From Endozoicomonas sp965196975 (lineage in GTDB: Bacteria > Pseudomonadota > Gammaproteobacteria > Pseudomonadales > Endozoicomonadaceae), in contig NZ_OZ239981.1 in assembly GCF_965196975.1 (NCBI RefSeq), positions 1,178,001 to 1,242,000 on the forward strand: a stretch of 64,000 nucleotides of DNA, given 5' to 3'. Positions 38,536 to 51,200 of the stretch are shown here, one piece after another. Under the pieces are notes generated by a model. The model saw only the letters and a program-made list of their open reading frames with translations. It made no database searches and was not told the origin of the DNA. Position 1 is the stretch's first letter; each line of letters begins with the position of its first letter. The position numbers and the translations under genes are program-made.

Positions 38536-40099
38536 GTCATTGGAACGTATGACTTGAGAGGCAAAGCCTAAAGAGCGGTTATCTCTGTAATTCAGATCAT
38601 CAATGTTTTCACCCGCTGACAGCGTATGTCGGAAAACAAACTCACGGGTACCACTACCCGATACATAAACGGCATTACCACCGTAGGGGTTACCGCTATC
38701 AGGCTGACGGTCATTCAGAAGCAGCAAGAGAGGATCATTATTTTCATCATAGTTTTGCAGTGTCACTTTCTCGCTGAAGCGAGCGCGGATCACTATCTCA
38801 TCTCCGGCATTGTAGCTGCCGTCTTCGGTATCCGCTGATACACTGAGGACCATAGCGCCACTGGTTGTAACATCAACAGTGGCATCAGTCAGTGCATCGG
38901 TGGATGAACGGTTGCCAGCCTGATCACCAATAAAGCCCGGGTTAATGGTCAGCGTTACATCTCCATTAATAGTGCTGAAGCCGTTATTACCAAGAATTGT
39001 GTCAACGCCATCGTCAATCACGATCTCAAGTTGATTGCTATGAACCCTTACCGAGCCAACATCAGATGCATTCAGTCTGATATTGTCAAAGCTGTCATCA
39101 GGCTGTTTCAGTTTGATAATGAGATTATCCCAGTCAAAGCGGTTCAGTTCGTTCCCCTGAAGCGATATGTCGGTATTTTCATCACTACCCAGCAATGTGC
39201 TGAAACCAGATCCACTTAGGGTTAATACCAGATCATCAGAACCTTCCGGGGACAGTGTAACCCCAGTAATTGAAACCTCAGGGGCGTTACCGTCGACTCT
39301 TAAATCAGCCTTTTCTACAAGGGCATTAATATCTGATTGTTTTACCGCAATGGTTTTAATCAGCAGGCTTTTATCGATACCCGAGGCTGCTGAAGAGTAG
39401 GCGCCCACTGAGAGCGTAAAATCATCAAAGGCTGAATTTCTGCCATCATTGACCGTATTGTAGGTAGCGTTGCTGCCGTCAACGGTATAGCTGTCAATGA
39501 CCAGTGCATTACTGGTGTTGATATGACCGGTAATGACCAAATCGTGAAATTGATTGTCATCGGGGATGCCTGCTTCAAAAGCAAAACGGTTATTGGTACT
39601 GGCAGCGGCAGGGTCTCCCAGTGATATATTCATGCTGCCAGAATTCATGACAGTCATGGATATCTGGAAGCCGGATTCCTTAAATGATTCCAGTTCATCA
39701 CTGGTAAACTGGTAATACATGTTAGGAAGATCCGAGGCTCCGTCGGATAAGTAGTCCTGAATCAAAAAGGCCTCTGCTGTGGAGCCTTCACCATCAAGGC
39801 TGATGTATTTCATATTGTCATCAAAGGACTGGGTATCGACGGCTGTCAGGGTTGTTTCACGAATGTCGCCTTCTCTGATTTCATCATTATCAAAGAAACT
39901 CCATCCGGCCGTTTCGAGCGCCGCTTTGCTCATCAGGTCTGCAGCATTAAAGTCAACCAGAGTTTCCATCACTGGAACCATGAGAACGGCATTATTTCCG
40001 GACAGGTCTTTTATAGATCCTCCATTCAGCTGGAGGGCACTGGGGCTATGGACGTCAAGATCGGGTGTATCATCACCTGCCTGAACGGTATATTCAAAG

Positions 40100-41698
40100 G
40101 TAACTATTCAGCACCCAGCAAAGGCGTATTGTTGTAATTTCGAACCGCTTTAAGAAGCGCCTGAAATATGTTCAACCCCTGCTTTTTAGCAGATGATAAA
40201 TAGCTTCGGATTCGGGTAAACATGGTACCTCCGTCTTCGCTTCTGAAGCAGCCTGAGATCTTCTGCTTAAGTTTGGCCATCCTGGCATCACGTTCACTGC
40301 CATTGTTATCGAAGGGAATTGAAAAGTCCGACATGAAGCGCAACGTTTCAACCTTAAACTCAATAAGCCTTTTGAACAGGTTGTAGGCCTTGGTATTCCT
40401 GACCTTCTTACGTCCAAGCACCTGTCGTTGTTTTTCCATATAAGCGGTTTCCTTCGTGAGAGCCCTTTGAAGGATTTGGTCGTATATCGTCTCAATGCGA
40501 AGCTGTATTGCACCAGGCATTTGAGTCAGACCGGCTGCTTTGTATTTCTTGCAGAAGTGCCAGGAGAGCGTAAGCAATTTCATCAGCCGCAGAGCCAGCT
40601 TATTCGCATCCCTATCGACAACTCCCTGAAGCTCTCTCAGATGATGGGCATTACAAAGCACATGCACTGCCGCATAGGCAAAGTAGGACTTCCAATGATC
40701 GTGAACCAGAATGCCTGCAAAAGTCAGCAGGATGCCCATTGCATCCATTGCTTCACAACCTCGCCTTTCTGAGAGGTAGTAAAGCGTCCATTGGTCATCT
40801 CGCATAATGTGTAACCACCACAGTGAACCGTCAACCCGCATGCCAGTTTCATCCGCTCCTGCAACCGGACTTTCTTGTAAAGCATCGCGGATACTCTGCT
40901 CAGTAGAGGCCAGGTTCTCATGGGTATAGGCAACAAAATTGGCAACAGAGCCTGCGCTGACACTCATGCAATAAATAGTATTGAAATACTCAGACACCCG
41001 GTGATATGGGATGAAGTGATACTGGTTTAAATGAACAGCCATTGCCTGAGTCACTTCTCCGTATTGAGCAGCGGCTTTCACTCCTTGGGGAAACTCAGCG
41101 GTGTTCCGTTTACCACAAGGACATACTTTAACGTCTGCCCAGTACGCGGTAACTTCAAATTCTCCGGGTCTACCTGGATCAAAAACCTGTCGCTCAATGT
41201 ATTTGGTGGGTTTAATATCGATAAGCGAAGACTGGCAACAGCAACATTTTTCAACCTTCAGATGCCTGACATAATCGGGTAAGGCGACACGTCTCAAACA
41301 AGAGCCTTGATGACCTTTCTGGCCACCTGGTTTATTGCCTGAAGATGGTCTAAGGCTTTTGGGGTTCGGTGTTTCCTGTGAGGAGCAGGGGGCTTCTTTG
41401 GAAGATGTATCACCTTTATCACTCCCTTTTTTACTGGGCTTTTGATAACCATCTGACGATGGTGGCTTACTACTGTTTTGACTGTTTTTATTAACCCTTT
41501 CTTCCAGTTCGCTGCAACGTTCCCGTAAAAGCGCATTCTCGGTCCGAAGCTCTTCATTCTCTTTAAGGAGAGCTTCGGTAAACGGAGTAGCTGGGAAGTC
41601 TGGTTCCATACTGGAGATTTGTTAGAAAAATTGAGTATAAGATGATGGTCGAAAAATCAGAAAATTCCAGATTTATATGAAGGGTGCTGAATAGTTAC
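40100..41698 (-). mobile_element. IS66-family element (ISBst12 type), copy 3, mismatched flanks
   Basis: The same 1,599-bp element with intact 17-bp ends. The 8 bases on its left (ATTCAAAG, 40092-40099) and on its right (GAATCCAT, 41699-41706) do not match, unlike copies 1 and 2. The left flank is inside the truncated adhesin and the right flank is the 3' noncoding sequence of the full-length adhesin. This is the pattern left by a deletion next to an IS or by recombination between two IS copies. Confidence 0.95.
40104..41609 (-). CDS. IS66-family transposase, copy 3
   Basis: 501 residues, identical in protein sequence to the other two copies and with an intact catalytic triad. Its stop codon is four bases from the element edge, so any transcript of the transposase gene could run into the truncated adhesin on the same strand. 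Confidence 0.95.
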   Translation of the reverse strand: MEPDFPATPFTEALLKENEELRTENALLRERCSELEERVNKNSQNSSKPPSSDGYQKPSKKGSDKGDTSSKEAPCSSQETPNPKSLRPSSGNKPGGQKGHQGSCLRRVALPDYVRHLKVEKCCCCQSSLIDIKPTKYIERQVFDPGRPGEFEVTAYWADVKVCPCGKRNTAEFPQGVKAAAQYGEVTQAMAVHLNQYHFIPYHRVSEYFNTIYCMSVSAGSVANFVAYTHENLASTEQSIRDALQESPVAGADETGMRVDGSLWWLHIMRDDQWTLYYLSERRGCEAMDAMGILLTFAGILVHDHWKSYFAYAAVHVLCNAHHLRELQGVVDRDANKLALRLMKLLTLSWHFCKKYKAAGLTQMPGAIQLRIETIYDQILQRALTKETAYMEKQRQVLGRKKVRNTKAYNLFKRLIEFKVETLRFMSDFSIPFDNNGSERDARMAKLKQKISGCFRSEDGGTMFTRIRSYLSSAKKQGLNIFQALLKAVRNYNNTPLLGAE

Positions 41699-41826
41699 GA
41701 ATCCATAATATTACCTGCCTTGGTAAATGATTCTTTTCTTTTGGTATTTAATTTTAGTTCAGTGGTACTTCTTTATTATTCACTTTTGCTATCTAAAGAA
41801 GAGGACTGAATCCGGATCGATGGTGA

Positions 41827-42205
41827 TTACTCACCATGATCAAGATTGTTGTTATTTATCAGGCTATTAAGGATGTCGGTATCATTGTTGCCCAAGGTAA
41901 ACAAATCAATATCTTTAAAGGTGACCCGTTTGGTGACATCCCCATCGGCCTCCGGGCGAATTTCCATAATGGTATCGCTGCCACTGGCAACAAAGTGGAA
42001 GTGCTGATCCAGACTGTCGCTGGCATCCACCAGAATGTCGTCCAGCTTCAACAGGTCGCCTTCATTCGTGTTGAAATCAGTAATAATCAGGTCAGCAGGG
42101 TTCTGACTGTTGCCATTGATGTTGAAATCAAAGGTATCAGCACCACGCCCTCCGGTAGCAGTAACATCATCGTGATTGATAATGAAGAAGTCATCCCCAA
42201 TATCC
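41827..42205 (-). other. Terminal type I secretion domain (VCA0849-like)
   Basis: The last 125 residues read DDFFIINHDDVTATGGRGADTFDFNIN, then LIITDFNTNEGDLLKLDDILVDASD, HFHFVASGSDTIMEI, a short strand and a final helical ILNSLINNNNLDHGE. This matches the C-terminal target domain of large RTX adhesins exported by type I systems. The paralog at 34423-34800 is over 90 percent identical in nucleotides by eye. Confidence 0.85.
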
Positions 42206-45200
42206 CCGATCAGGGTTTTCAATGCGCTACCAGAGGTGTGATTGTAGCCTGCCATTCGATCACTGATGGTTTCTACACTATTGCCAGCACTGTCATTAAG
42301 GCTGCTGCCGGTGTAGCTGAACAGTAATTGCTCATCACTGGTAATCGGGTCACCAGAGAAGGTCACAGTGGCTTCCTGACCATTAACCGAGACATTGGTG
42401 ATTACCCGGTCAATACCATTCACCTTGATGGAGAATTCACTATTAGCAGGGACTCCGGAAATAGTTTCAGAGAAGCCCAGTACCAGCTCGTTACCAGAAA
42501 CCAGTGATGAGTTAAGGTCCGGAGCCTTCAGATCAGACTGTGTCACGCTTCCTGAACTCAGCGCATCGGTGGTCGCAGCATTTCCAGCCAGGTCATTGAT
42601 AAAGCCGGTAGCTATGTCCACCTGATCATTGCTGTAATCACCGCCGGTATTACTCTCAATATCCACGGCTTTGGCCGCAGCAAGCTCAATCCTGAGCCGG
42701 GTATTGTCCACCACTTTGGCGGAGAGCACATCATCTTTACTGAAACTGAGTGCCAGAGAACCATTGACGTTGTAGCTTAATTTACTCCAGTCCAGCAATA
42801 ATCTCAGTTCGGTTGTATCAGCACTGGCATTGCCACTCAGGATGTCATTGAAGTTACTGCCGGTCAGTAGCAGGTTATTACTGTCCGGGTCGTATTCAAT
42901 GGAGGTAATGGTTGTTGCAGGCGCAGTTGTATCAATTACCAGCGAGCTGTTATCAGTGAGTTCGCTGTCCAGGTTGGAAAAACTGAGATCGGCATTACCA
43001 CTGCTGGGGCCAATGCCACCGAATATTCTAGCGCCATTTAAATTAATGGTTGTTGCGTTCAACTGAGTGATGTTGTCGCCGCTCTGGACGGTGTATTCAA
43101 ACATTAATCTTGAGCTGGTGTGGGTATCCGTAACTCCTGGCTCCTGTTTGACAAATGTTGCCGTGGCTCCACCATTCAAAGACAGGGTGGGGGTTCCGCT
43201 GCTGGTATCAACCTTGACTTTCTGGTTGTAGTGCACCTCAATCAGAATGGTATCACCCACTTTATAGGCACCATCGGCAGTGATGCTGTTAATGGATTTC
43301 AGCGTTGGCTGAGCTTCGGTGTATGCATCAAAACCGGATGTAGAGTTATGCATCAACGCGCCATCGTAGGAAAAGCTGGTTTCGTTGCCTGCTTTATCCT
43401 TGAACCAGCCAGGCTCAATTCTAAGGCTCATTTCATCAAATGGGCTCTGCTCGTGGGATGACGTGTTTTTGGTAAAGAAGTTGGACATTCCCTCCCAGTT
43501 CAGAAAACGCTCATACCCTTCGTCCGTTAATTGCAATTGTGTTCTCTCGGCGAGTCCTGAGCTCTCATGCTGCCGGAAGAAAAGCACATCTTCTTCCTGG
43601 AAACGGTACTCCGTGGCATTACCAAAATCATCGGTGCCGGTGATGACAAATTTGGTCCAGTCAACATCGTACAGTGTGGAGAGGTCATTGCCTGCGCCGA
43701 CGCCCCAGTCACCGGTGCTGGTGTCAAACAGGAACTGGTTGGTTCGATGGAAGAATTTGACAATGTTGAAACTCAGGTCAGTATCCACCTCGATATTGGC
43801 CTGACTGGCCAGCTCCAGTGCAGCAGGAGGGCGGGCATCGTTATAGATGCGCACATCATCAATCAAACCGTGGAAGTTATTCCCCTCTGTGGAGTAATCG
43901 GTTGTACCACTATTATGAAGTTTTGAGGATCCTTGCTGGCTTCCCAAATAGGTTTCAGCATGAGATTTCACCGCCTGTCCAGTGGTGGAGCCGAACTCTT
44001 CACCATCCAGATAGCCCTTCAAGGTGCCATCCGTACTGTTCAATACCAGCGATACATTGTGCCACTGGCTCTTATCAATGCCACTGATGTCCACATTGAG
44101 CCATTGACCATCCCAGCTTGTACCTTCACTCCAGGCGCCAAGATACAGCTTTCCGCTTTCAATATAGATATTGAAACCATTAGAACCGCCACCCTCATCA
44201 TAGAGGAACTGCCTGCTGGTTAATGTATTACTGGCATCGGGCTTAAAGGCCAGAGAAATCGTTCTTTCAGGAATCGTTCCGGTGTAACTGTTAATTTCGG
44301 TGGAGTCACCAATGGCAACGTAATCATTCACCCCATCCAGACTGACTGCCTGGCCGGTCACTCCCCCGGACACCAGTGTGGCACCGTTGGTCAGTGTGGC
44401 TGGGTCATCCACACTGTCAGAATGGGATTCGTCGGCCACGGTGGTTCCGGAAGCGCTGTCAAATGTCCATTGGGCACTGAGATTATTCAGCAGATGATCT
44501 CGCAGGTCATTACCGGCCAGATCGCGGATGGTGCCATTCTCAAGGTCCAGTGGCATGCCGGCCAGTACATCAAGGTCGGCCATGTTTTCTCCCGCACCGA
44601 CGGTGTAGCGGAACACCAGTTTATCGGTGCCGGAACCGCTGGAGTAGGAGGCCTGGCCACCCGTGTTGAGATAGAGAGCAGGGGTTCCTGTTATTTCAAC
44701 CGCTTCACTGAAGGACACTTCAATCTGTATGACTTTGCCCGCATTGTAGGGGCCATCAGTGGTTAAACTGTCAATACCCGTGATTTCAGGCACATTGACA
44801 TCGACGATGGCGGTGCCGGTTTGCGCCAGTGCGTCGTTACTGGTGGTGGCCGGCAGGGTAGGGATCAGACTGTTTCCGACGGCATCAAAGGCCATGACCC
44901 CAGAGGGGATCGTTAAGGCGGTATTGGAGGCGTAGTTAAGGGCTGTGGTGTTTTCGCTGTTGGCGGTGCCGACGGTATAAACAAACCGTAAGGTGTCGGT
45001 ACCTGCACCGCTGTCGTATGTTGCAGTGGTGCCATTGTTCAGGGCCAGGGTCGGAAGAGTCGCTGCATTGGCCGTGTCTATACCGCTGATATTCACACGC
45101 TCACTGAGCTGGACCAGAATGACAACCTCTTCGCCCGGTATAAAGCGACCGGGTTCTTCAAGGCGAACCTGAAGAACCGTTGGCGCTGCAATATCACTGT

Positions 45201-48200
45201 AATCCAGGGTCAGGTCACTGGTGGTTGCAGCGCCTTCATTACCGGCCAGGTCCCTCAGGAAACCTGCCTGGATATCAATCCCATCCTCTGCCCCCTGGTA
45301 GCCAAAGATTCCTTCAAGCTCAGCGGCCTTGGCATCGGTAAACTGGATGGTTAGCGTGTCGGTTCCAGCAAGACGGGTAGAGACAATATCGCTGGCGGTC
45401 AGTGTTACATTCTGGGTAACACCGTCGTCTTTATCGATATCAATCACCAGTTTGCTCCAGTCCAGCCTGGCTGTGATATCCGCTGTGGCACTTTCACTGC
45501 TGTTCAATAACTGATCAAAATCAGCACCCTGCAGCAGTAACTGATTGTTGTCTTCATCATAAGCGACACTGGTTATGGTGGTTGCCGGGGCGCTGGTATC
45601 GACCACAATCTGGCTGTTACCTGCAAGCGCATTGTCACTGCCCATATCTGGCAGGGTTAAGCTTGCATCGCTGCCCGCGCCATTGGTCAAGGCGCCGACA
45701 GGAATCAGTTCAAGGCTGACTTGATCAAAATTGACCTGATCCCCTGAAATATGTGCCAATTCGATAGTGAGTGGCTGGTTATTACCGGCAAACGTATCAT
45801 CAAATGTTCTGCCATCAACATCCAGCGTTAATGTTTCGAACGCTCCCTCCGCCGGGGTTAATGTTCCACTGCTGCCAACAACCTCACTGCCTGCCAGCAG
45901 GCGAATTTCATAGCTGCCAAAACCAGCAATATCGATACGATTGCCAACATCAATAGATAAACGATAGAAACTATCAGTTGAGAACACGTCAAAAAGCTGT
46001 TGTGACACCTGGCCACTGTTTATGTAAAGAACATTACTGCCTTCTGATGCCTCTCCAGGGAAACTGCTTGATGGTGGATTCCAGACACCACCATCACCAC
46101 CGGCACTGAGTGTCCATGAAGTTGATGTTCCAATAGTGCTGTTGGCCAGAATGGTATTTTCGAAGCCTGAGTCATTCACTGTCAGCGGCGTGTTTGAATT
46201 GGTGACATCAGATGCAAATACCAGTGAGCTGGTATCCCGGTAATTCAGGTCGTCGGTATTTTCACCGGCTGTCAGTGTGTGACGGAAAACAAACTCACGG
46301 GAGCCGCTCCCTGAAACGTAGACAGCATTACCGCCATAGGGATTTCCACCGCCAGGCAACCGGTCATTCAGCAGCAGTAATAGCGGGTCATTATTGGCGT
46401 CGTAATTTTCCAGTGTCACTTTCTCGCTGAAGCGGACACGGATGAAAATCTCATCACCGGCCTGGTAACTGCCGTCTGCTGTGTCAGCCGTTATATTGAC
46501 GACAGTGGCTCCACTGGTCGTCACACTGACAGTGGCATCGGACAGGGCATCGGTGGTTGAGCGGTTACCGGTTTCATCACCAATAAAGCCGGGGGTAATA
46601 GACAGTGTCATGTCACCACCGATGGTACTAAAGCCGTTATTATCCAGTATTTTGCTGACCCCGCTGTCGAGTACAATTTCCAGTCGATCACCATGAACCC
46701 TTACAGCGCCAATATCGGACTGGCTGAGACTGACATTATCAATACTGTTATCGGGTTGCCTGAGTTTAAGCAGCAATTTGCTCCAGTCAAAGCGGGCCAG
46801 ATCCTCACCCTGCAGTGAGACACCTGCGCTTTCATCATCACCCAGCATGGTAGTGAAACCACTGCCATTGAGCGTTAATACCTGATCATCAATCCCATCG
46901 GGCGCCAGGGTTACCCCGGTAATGGAGACTTCTGGCGCATTGCCGTCAATCATCAGATCGGCATTTTGGGCAAGGGCACTGGTATCGGTCTGCTTAACCG
47001 AAATGCTCTGTATCAACAGGGCATTATCAACACCAGCACCGGCTGAAGAGGAGGAACCCATAGAGAGGGTGAAGTCATCAAAATTACCGTTTCGACTGTC
47101 TGTAACGGTATTGTAAGTGGCGGTACTGCCATCGACAGTGTAACTGTCAATCACCAGGGAGTTGCTGGCGTTGATGTGGCCGGTAATGACCAGATCATGG
47201 AACTGGTTGTCATCGGGAATACCGGCTTCAAATCCAAAACGGTTATTGGTACTGGCCGATGCTGGATCACCCAGGGAGACATTCATACTGCCTGATTTCA
47301 TCAGCGTCATATGGATCTGGAAGCCGGACTCTTTAAAGGCCTCCATCTCCGCTGATGAGAACGTGTAGTACATGTTGGGGAGATCCCAGGCACCATCGCT
47401 TAAATAGTCCTGAATCAGGAATGCCTCTGCGGTGGAGGTATCACCGTCCAGGCTGAGGTATTTCATATTATCCGCAAAGCTCTGGGTATCGACTTCTGTC
47501 AATGTCGTTTCACGGATATCATTTTCCCGGATCTCATCATTATCAAAGAAACTCCAGCCAGCGGTTTCCAGGGCCGTTTTTCCCATCAGGTCGGAAGCAT
47601 CGAAGTCAACCAGGGTACTCATGGCTGGCACCAGCAGGATGGCGCTATTGCCTGAGGTATCCTTGATGGTGCCACCGTTCAGCTGCAGAGCATTGGCGCT
47701 GAACACATCCAGGTCATCGGCCTGATCACCGGGTTGTACGGTGTATTCAAACGTCAGTTGACGGGTACCTGAGCCGGAACTGTAGGCCGCCGGTGAAATA
47801 TTATTGCCCGTGCCCATTAACAGGTTGGGTTCACCGGTCACCTCTACAGGTTCATCAAAGGTGACCTGAATACGCAAAACGGAACCGATGGGGTATTCCC
47901 CATTAGGATCAAGGCTGGTTACTTCGGTGATGGAAGGCGCAATACCATCGGGGGGCAATACGAAGATTTCAACCCCGGCAGTATTGGCATCGCTCATGGT
48001 GTTGCCAGCGGCATCCTGGAAGAAGCCATCACTGGTAATACGGATCAGGTCCTGACCTTCCGCATTACCAAAACCGGAAATTGCCCTCAGTTCGGCCAGT
48101 TTACTGCTGGCCAGCTTGATGTATAACTCCTCATTACTGACGGCAAGCACGGAATTAATATCCGATGCGGTGAAGCTGACATCGGTATTACTGCCACTGC

Positions 48201-51200
48201 TGTTCACTACCCGCCAGGAGAATTTACTCCAGTCGAGTCGACTGGCCAGATTGGTGTCATGCGCTTCCCCTGGAGAGAGCAGGCTGTAAAAGTTTGAGCC
48301 GCCCAGTGCGAGAACACCGGCCTCATTGACCACATTATTGTCGGTGATACCGACATTGGGCGAGATACTGTCGATTTGGATAGTATTCTGACCGGCCAGG
48401 GAATTTGCTGACCCGGGCGCAGGGAGCAACAGGTTGGCATTATTGCCCACCAGGTCCGCAATAACACCACCGTTTAGACTCAGTGCAGAGGTTGATAATG
48501 CATCCAGGTCGGCTGCTTCATCCGGGTTATCAATGGTGAAAGTAAACGACAATATATTACTTCCTGAACCACCATTGTAGGTGGCCAGGCGATCAAAGGT
48601 GCCGGTTTCCAGCTGCAGTGTTGGTTCCCCGGTCACATTGACCCGCTCGGAGAACTCCACTTTAACGGTAATGGTATTGCCATCCTGATACCACTGGTTG
48701 GCATCATCACTGAAGAGCCTGAGAACTTCAGGCTCACCAGCAGTATCCGTGGTGTTGGTGACCGAGAAGCCAGAGATGGTACTGGCATCATTACCCGCAC
48801 TGTCTTCAATTCGGTCACTGTTTAGATCACTGCTGGCAGAAGGCGGCGTATAGTCAATGGAGACCTGCTGGCCATCAGTGACCGGTTCAGCCAGGGTTAA
48901 AATAACCTGTTCTCCATTAATGGCGATGCTGTTGATGGTCTGGCCCTCTCCTTCGGCAAGGACGGTGAATAATGACGGGTTCAGGGTTGCGTTGGTATTG
49001 AGTGCTTCATTCAACGTCAATGTCAGGGTGTTTCCATTAACTTCTGCGGAAACCAGGGTGGGTGTAATGGAATCGGTAATATTGGTGATGGTGATATCGC
49101 CATGATCGAATGCGGCGGCATCAAGGCCTTTCAGGTCCTCAATGCTGTCCGGGTTCACCGTGTTATCACCGATATCCCACTCGGTGCGGTTGATGGTGTA
49201 AATGGAGCGGGAATTTGAAATATTCAATACCCCCAGCTCACCATCACTGATGTTCTCATTGAACTGGTGAGCGACTTTTTCGTCACCATCAACGATCAGG
49301 GTAACCTTGTTATCGATAATTGTGACTTCTGTGTGGCGGGCAACGTCGAACTGCGCTGGATCAGAGCTGTCATTAGTCGTGAGAATGGTTTTTGTACCAT
49401 TGACCCAGTGTTCAACGTTCCATTCTGAAGTCCCATCGCCATCATAGCTGCCAATGGCTTTGTAATCGTTGGCGCTCTGATAATCAAACACGATAAACGC
49501 ATTACGTGATCCAAAATCATCGGTTGGCGTTACGGTGAAATCAAGGTAAAGGTCGTCACTTCTAATTGAACTGTTCAGTGTGTTAATCAGTACTACATTT
49601 TCTTCGGAAACCGAGGTCAGTGTCAGTGTGTCTCCACTAAGTGAGACAGTCCCGCCATTATCAACGGAGAGCGCACTCTGGAAGTCAGCGGTTGTTGTGG
49701 GTTTATAACTCAGTGTCACGGACTCACCGTCGGTAACCGGACTGGCCAGCGCCAGGGTGACCTGATTGCCACTGACCGATGTGCTGTTGATATTGCGGGT
49801 CACACCACCGACCTGAACCTCAACAAGGGAGTCACCGGTCAAGGTCATGGGCTGACTGTTACCGTTCAGGTCGCTGACAGAAGTACCGCCGTTTTCTTCA
49901 AAGTCGTAGGCGTGATAAGTGTCACCTGTCAGGCCTGAGGCAAAGTTTGCGAAGTCATTGGCGTTGTACAGGTCGGATATTTCAGAGGAAGTAAGATCCC
50001 GGTCAACGATCAGGATGTCATCAACTGCTCCATCCATGGGTTCATCTACAGGCCAGTTACTTTTACCAACGTAGTTGTTGGCTCGAACCATGACCGGAGG
50101 AACCACGGCACCAGTCGTTTCGGCTTCAAAGACACCGTTTTTGTAGACTTTCAGTGTGCCATTGCTACTGACGGTAGCAGCAACATGTACCCACTCTCCC
50201 TCGGTGAAGAAGTTTGCGATATCAACGGGGTACTCTGTGCCAGAACCAGAGCGAACAGAAAACCTGAGATCACTGGTGTCGCCATTATGAGCGAGGACAA
50301 TATTGTCATCGGCTTCCCCATCACCAAAATCAAAGATCCTTGACCAGGCTTGAGAAAAGTCATCATAGCGAACCCATGCTGCAAGGGTCATGGTTCCACC
50401 AATAGATAGCCCATCAATCTCACCGGTACCTTCAAAGCCATTGAACTCCAACCCGGTTCCCTCACCATTTTTACCAGCTCCCCACTCGACACCCGAGAAG
50501 CCTGCACCTTCATTCAGTTCTTCGGAGTAGGTGAGGGTGATGGTATCGCCATCAACCACCGCACTGTTGAGGGTTGGCGGTGTGGTATCGGTATTGTTTT
50601 CAACCAGGGCGCTGGCAAAGCCGTTACTGGTATTTCCCTGGGCATCCTGAATCGCTGCACCGCCATTATTGGTGGCATTGGCAGCACTGTACGAGAGTCG
50701 CACAATATCGGCATCAGCGACCGGGCTGTTGAGGGTCAGGGTCATCTGGTTATCGGTAATACTGACATTGGAAACCGTAAGGCTGCCGCCACCGACCAGT
50801 GAGATGGTAAAAGCACTGCTGTCAGGAAGGTCGGCTGGATCAAGATTCTCGTTGTAGTTAACCGTCAACTGATCACCGTCTACCGTCATATCCTGACGAA
50901 CCGGGGCGACCCCATCAGGGGTAACAGTAGCGGAGAAGTTGATCATTGCTGCGAATGGGTTAATACCACCCTGTTCCTGCACCGGATTACTGCCGGGGGT
51001 GTAACTGACCTGAACATTGGCACCAAAGCTGACGGCACTGTCCAGGCTCAGGCGAATCTGGGTACTGTTCAGGTAAGAGACGTTCAGTACATTCACACTA
51101 CTGCTGTCTACGGATACGGCAAAGTCAGCCAGAGCCGGAATGCTGTTGATGTCCATGTCTTCACTGAAGGTAAGAACCAGGTCCTGCGTATTGGCAACCA

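Larger units (their letters stand above)
34423..40099 (-). pseudogene. 5'-truncated type I secreted giant adhesin
   Basis: The 3' 5.7 kb of an adhesin gene cut by IS66 copy 3 at 40100. Coding homology continues from the ATG at 39981 back to the IS edge (FEYTVQAG is readable at the junction), so the original gene was longer. The remaining 1,852-residue frame has Ig-like repeats with DxxGN motifs, two tandem F5/8 type C (discoidin) domains (about 37575-38025 and 38085-38535), and a beta-sandwich domain at 39300-39975. It ends in a type I secretion C-terminal domain (ADTFDFNINGN, then LIITDFNTNEGDLLKLDDIL and the VCA0849-type end). It is a paralog of 41827 to about 47740. Whether the remnant is expressed is unknown. 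Confidence 0.85.

Noticed and set aside
41820..41837. Hairpin ATGGTGA/TCACCAT over the adhesin stop codon as a terminator
   Set aside because: Good stem but no T-run follows on the minus strand, and it overlaps the stop codon; noted only.
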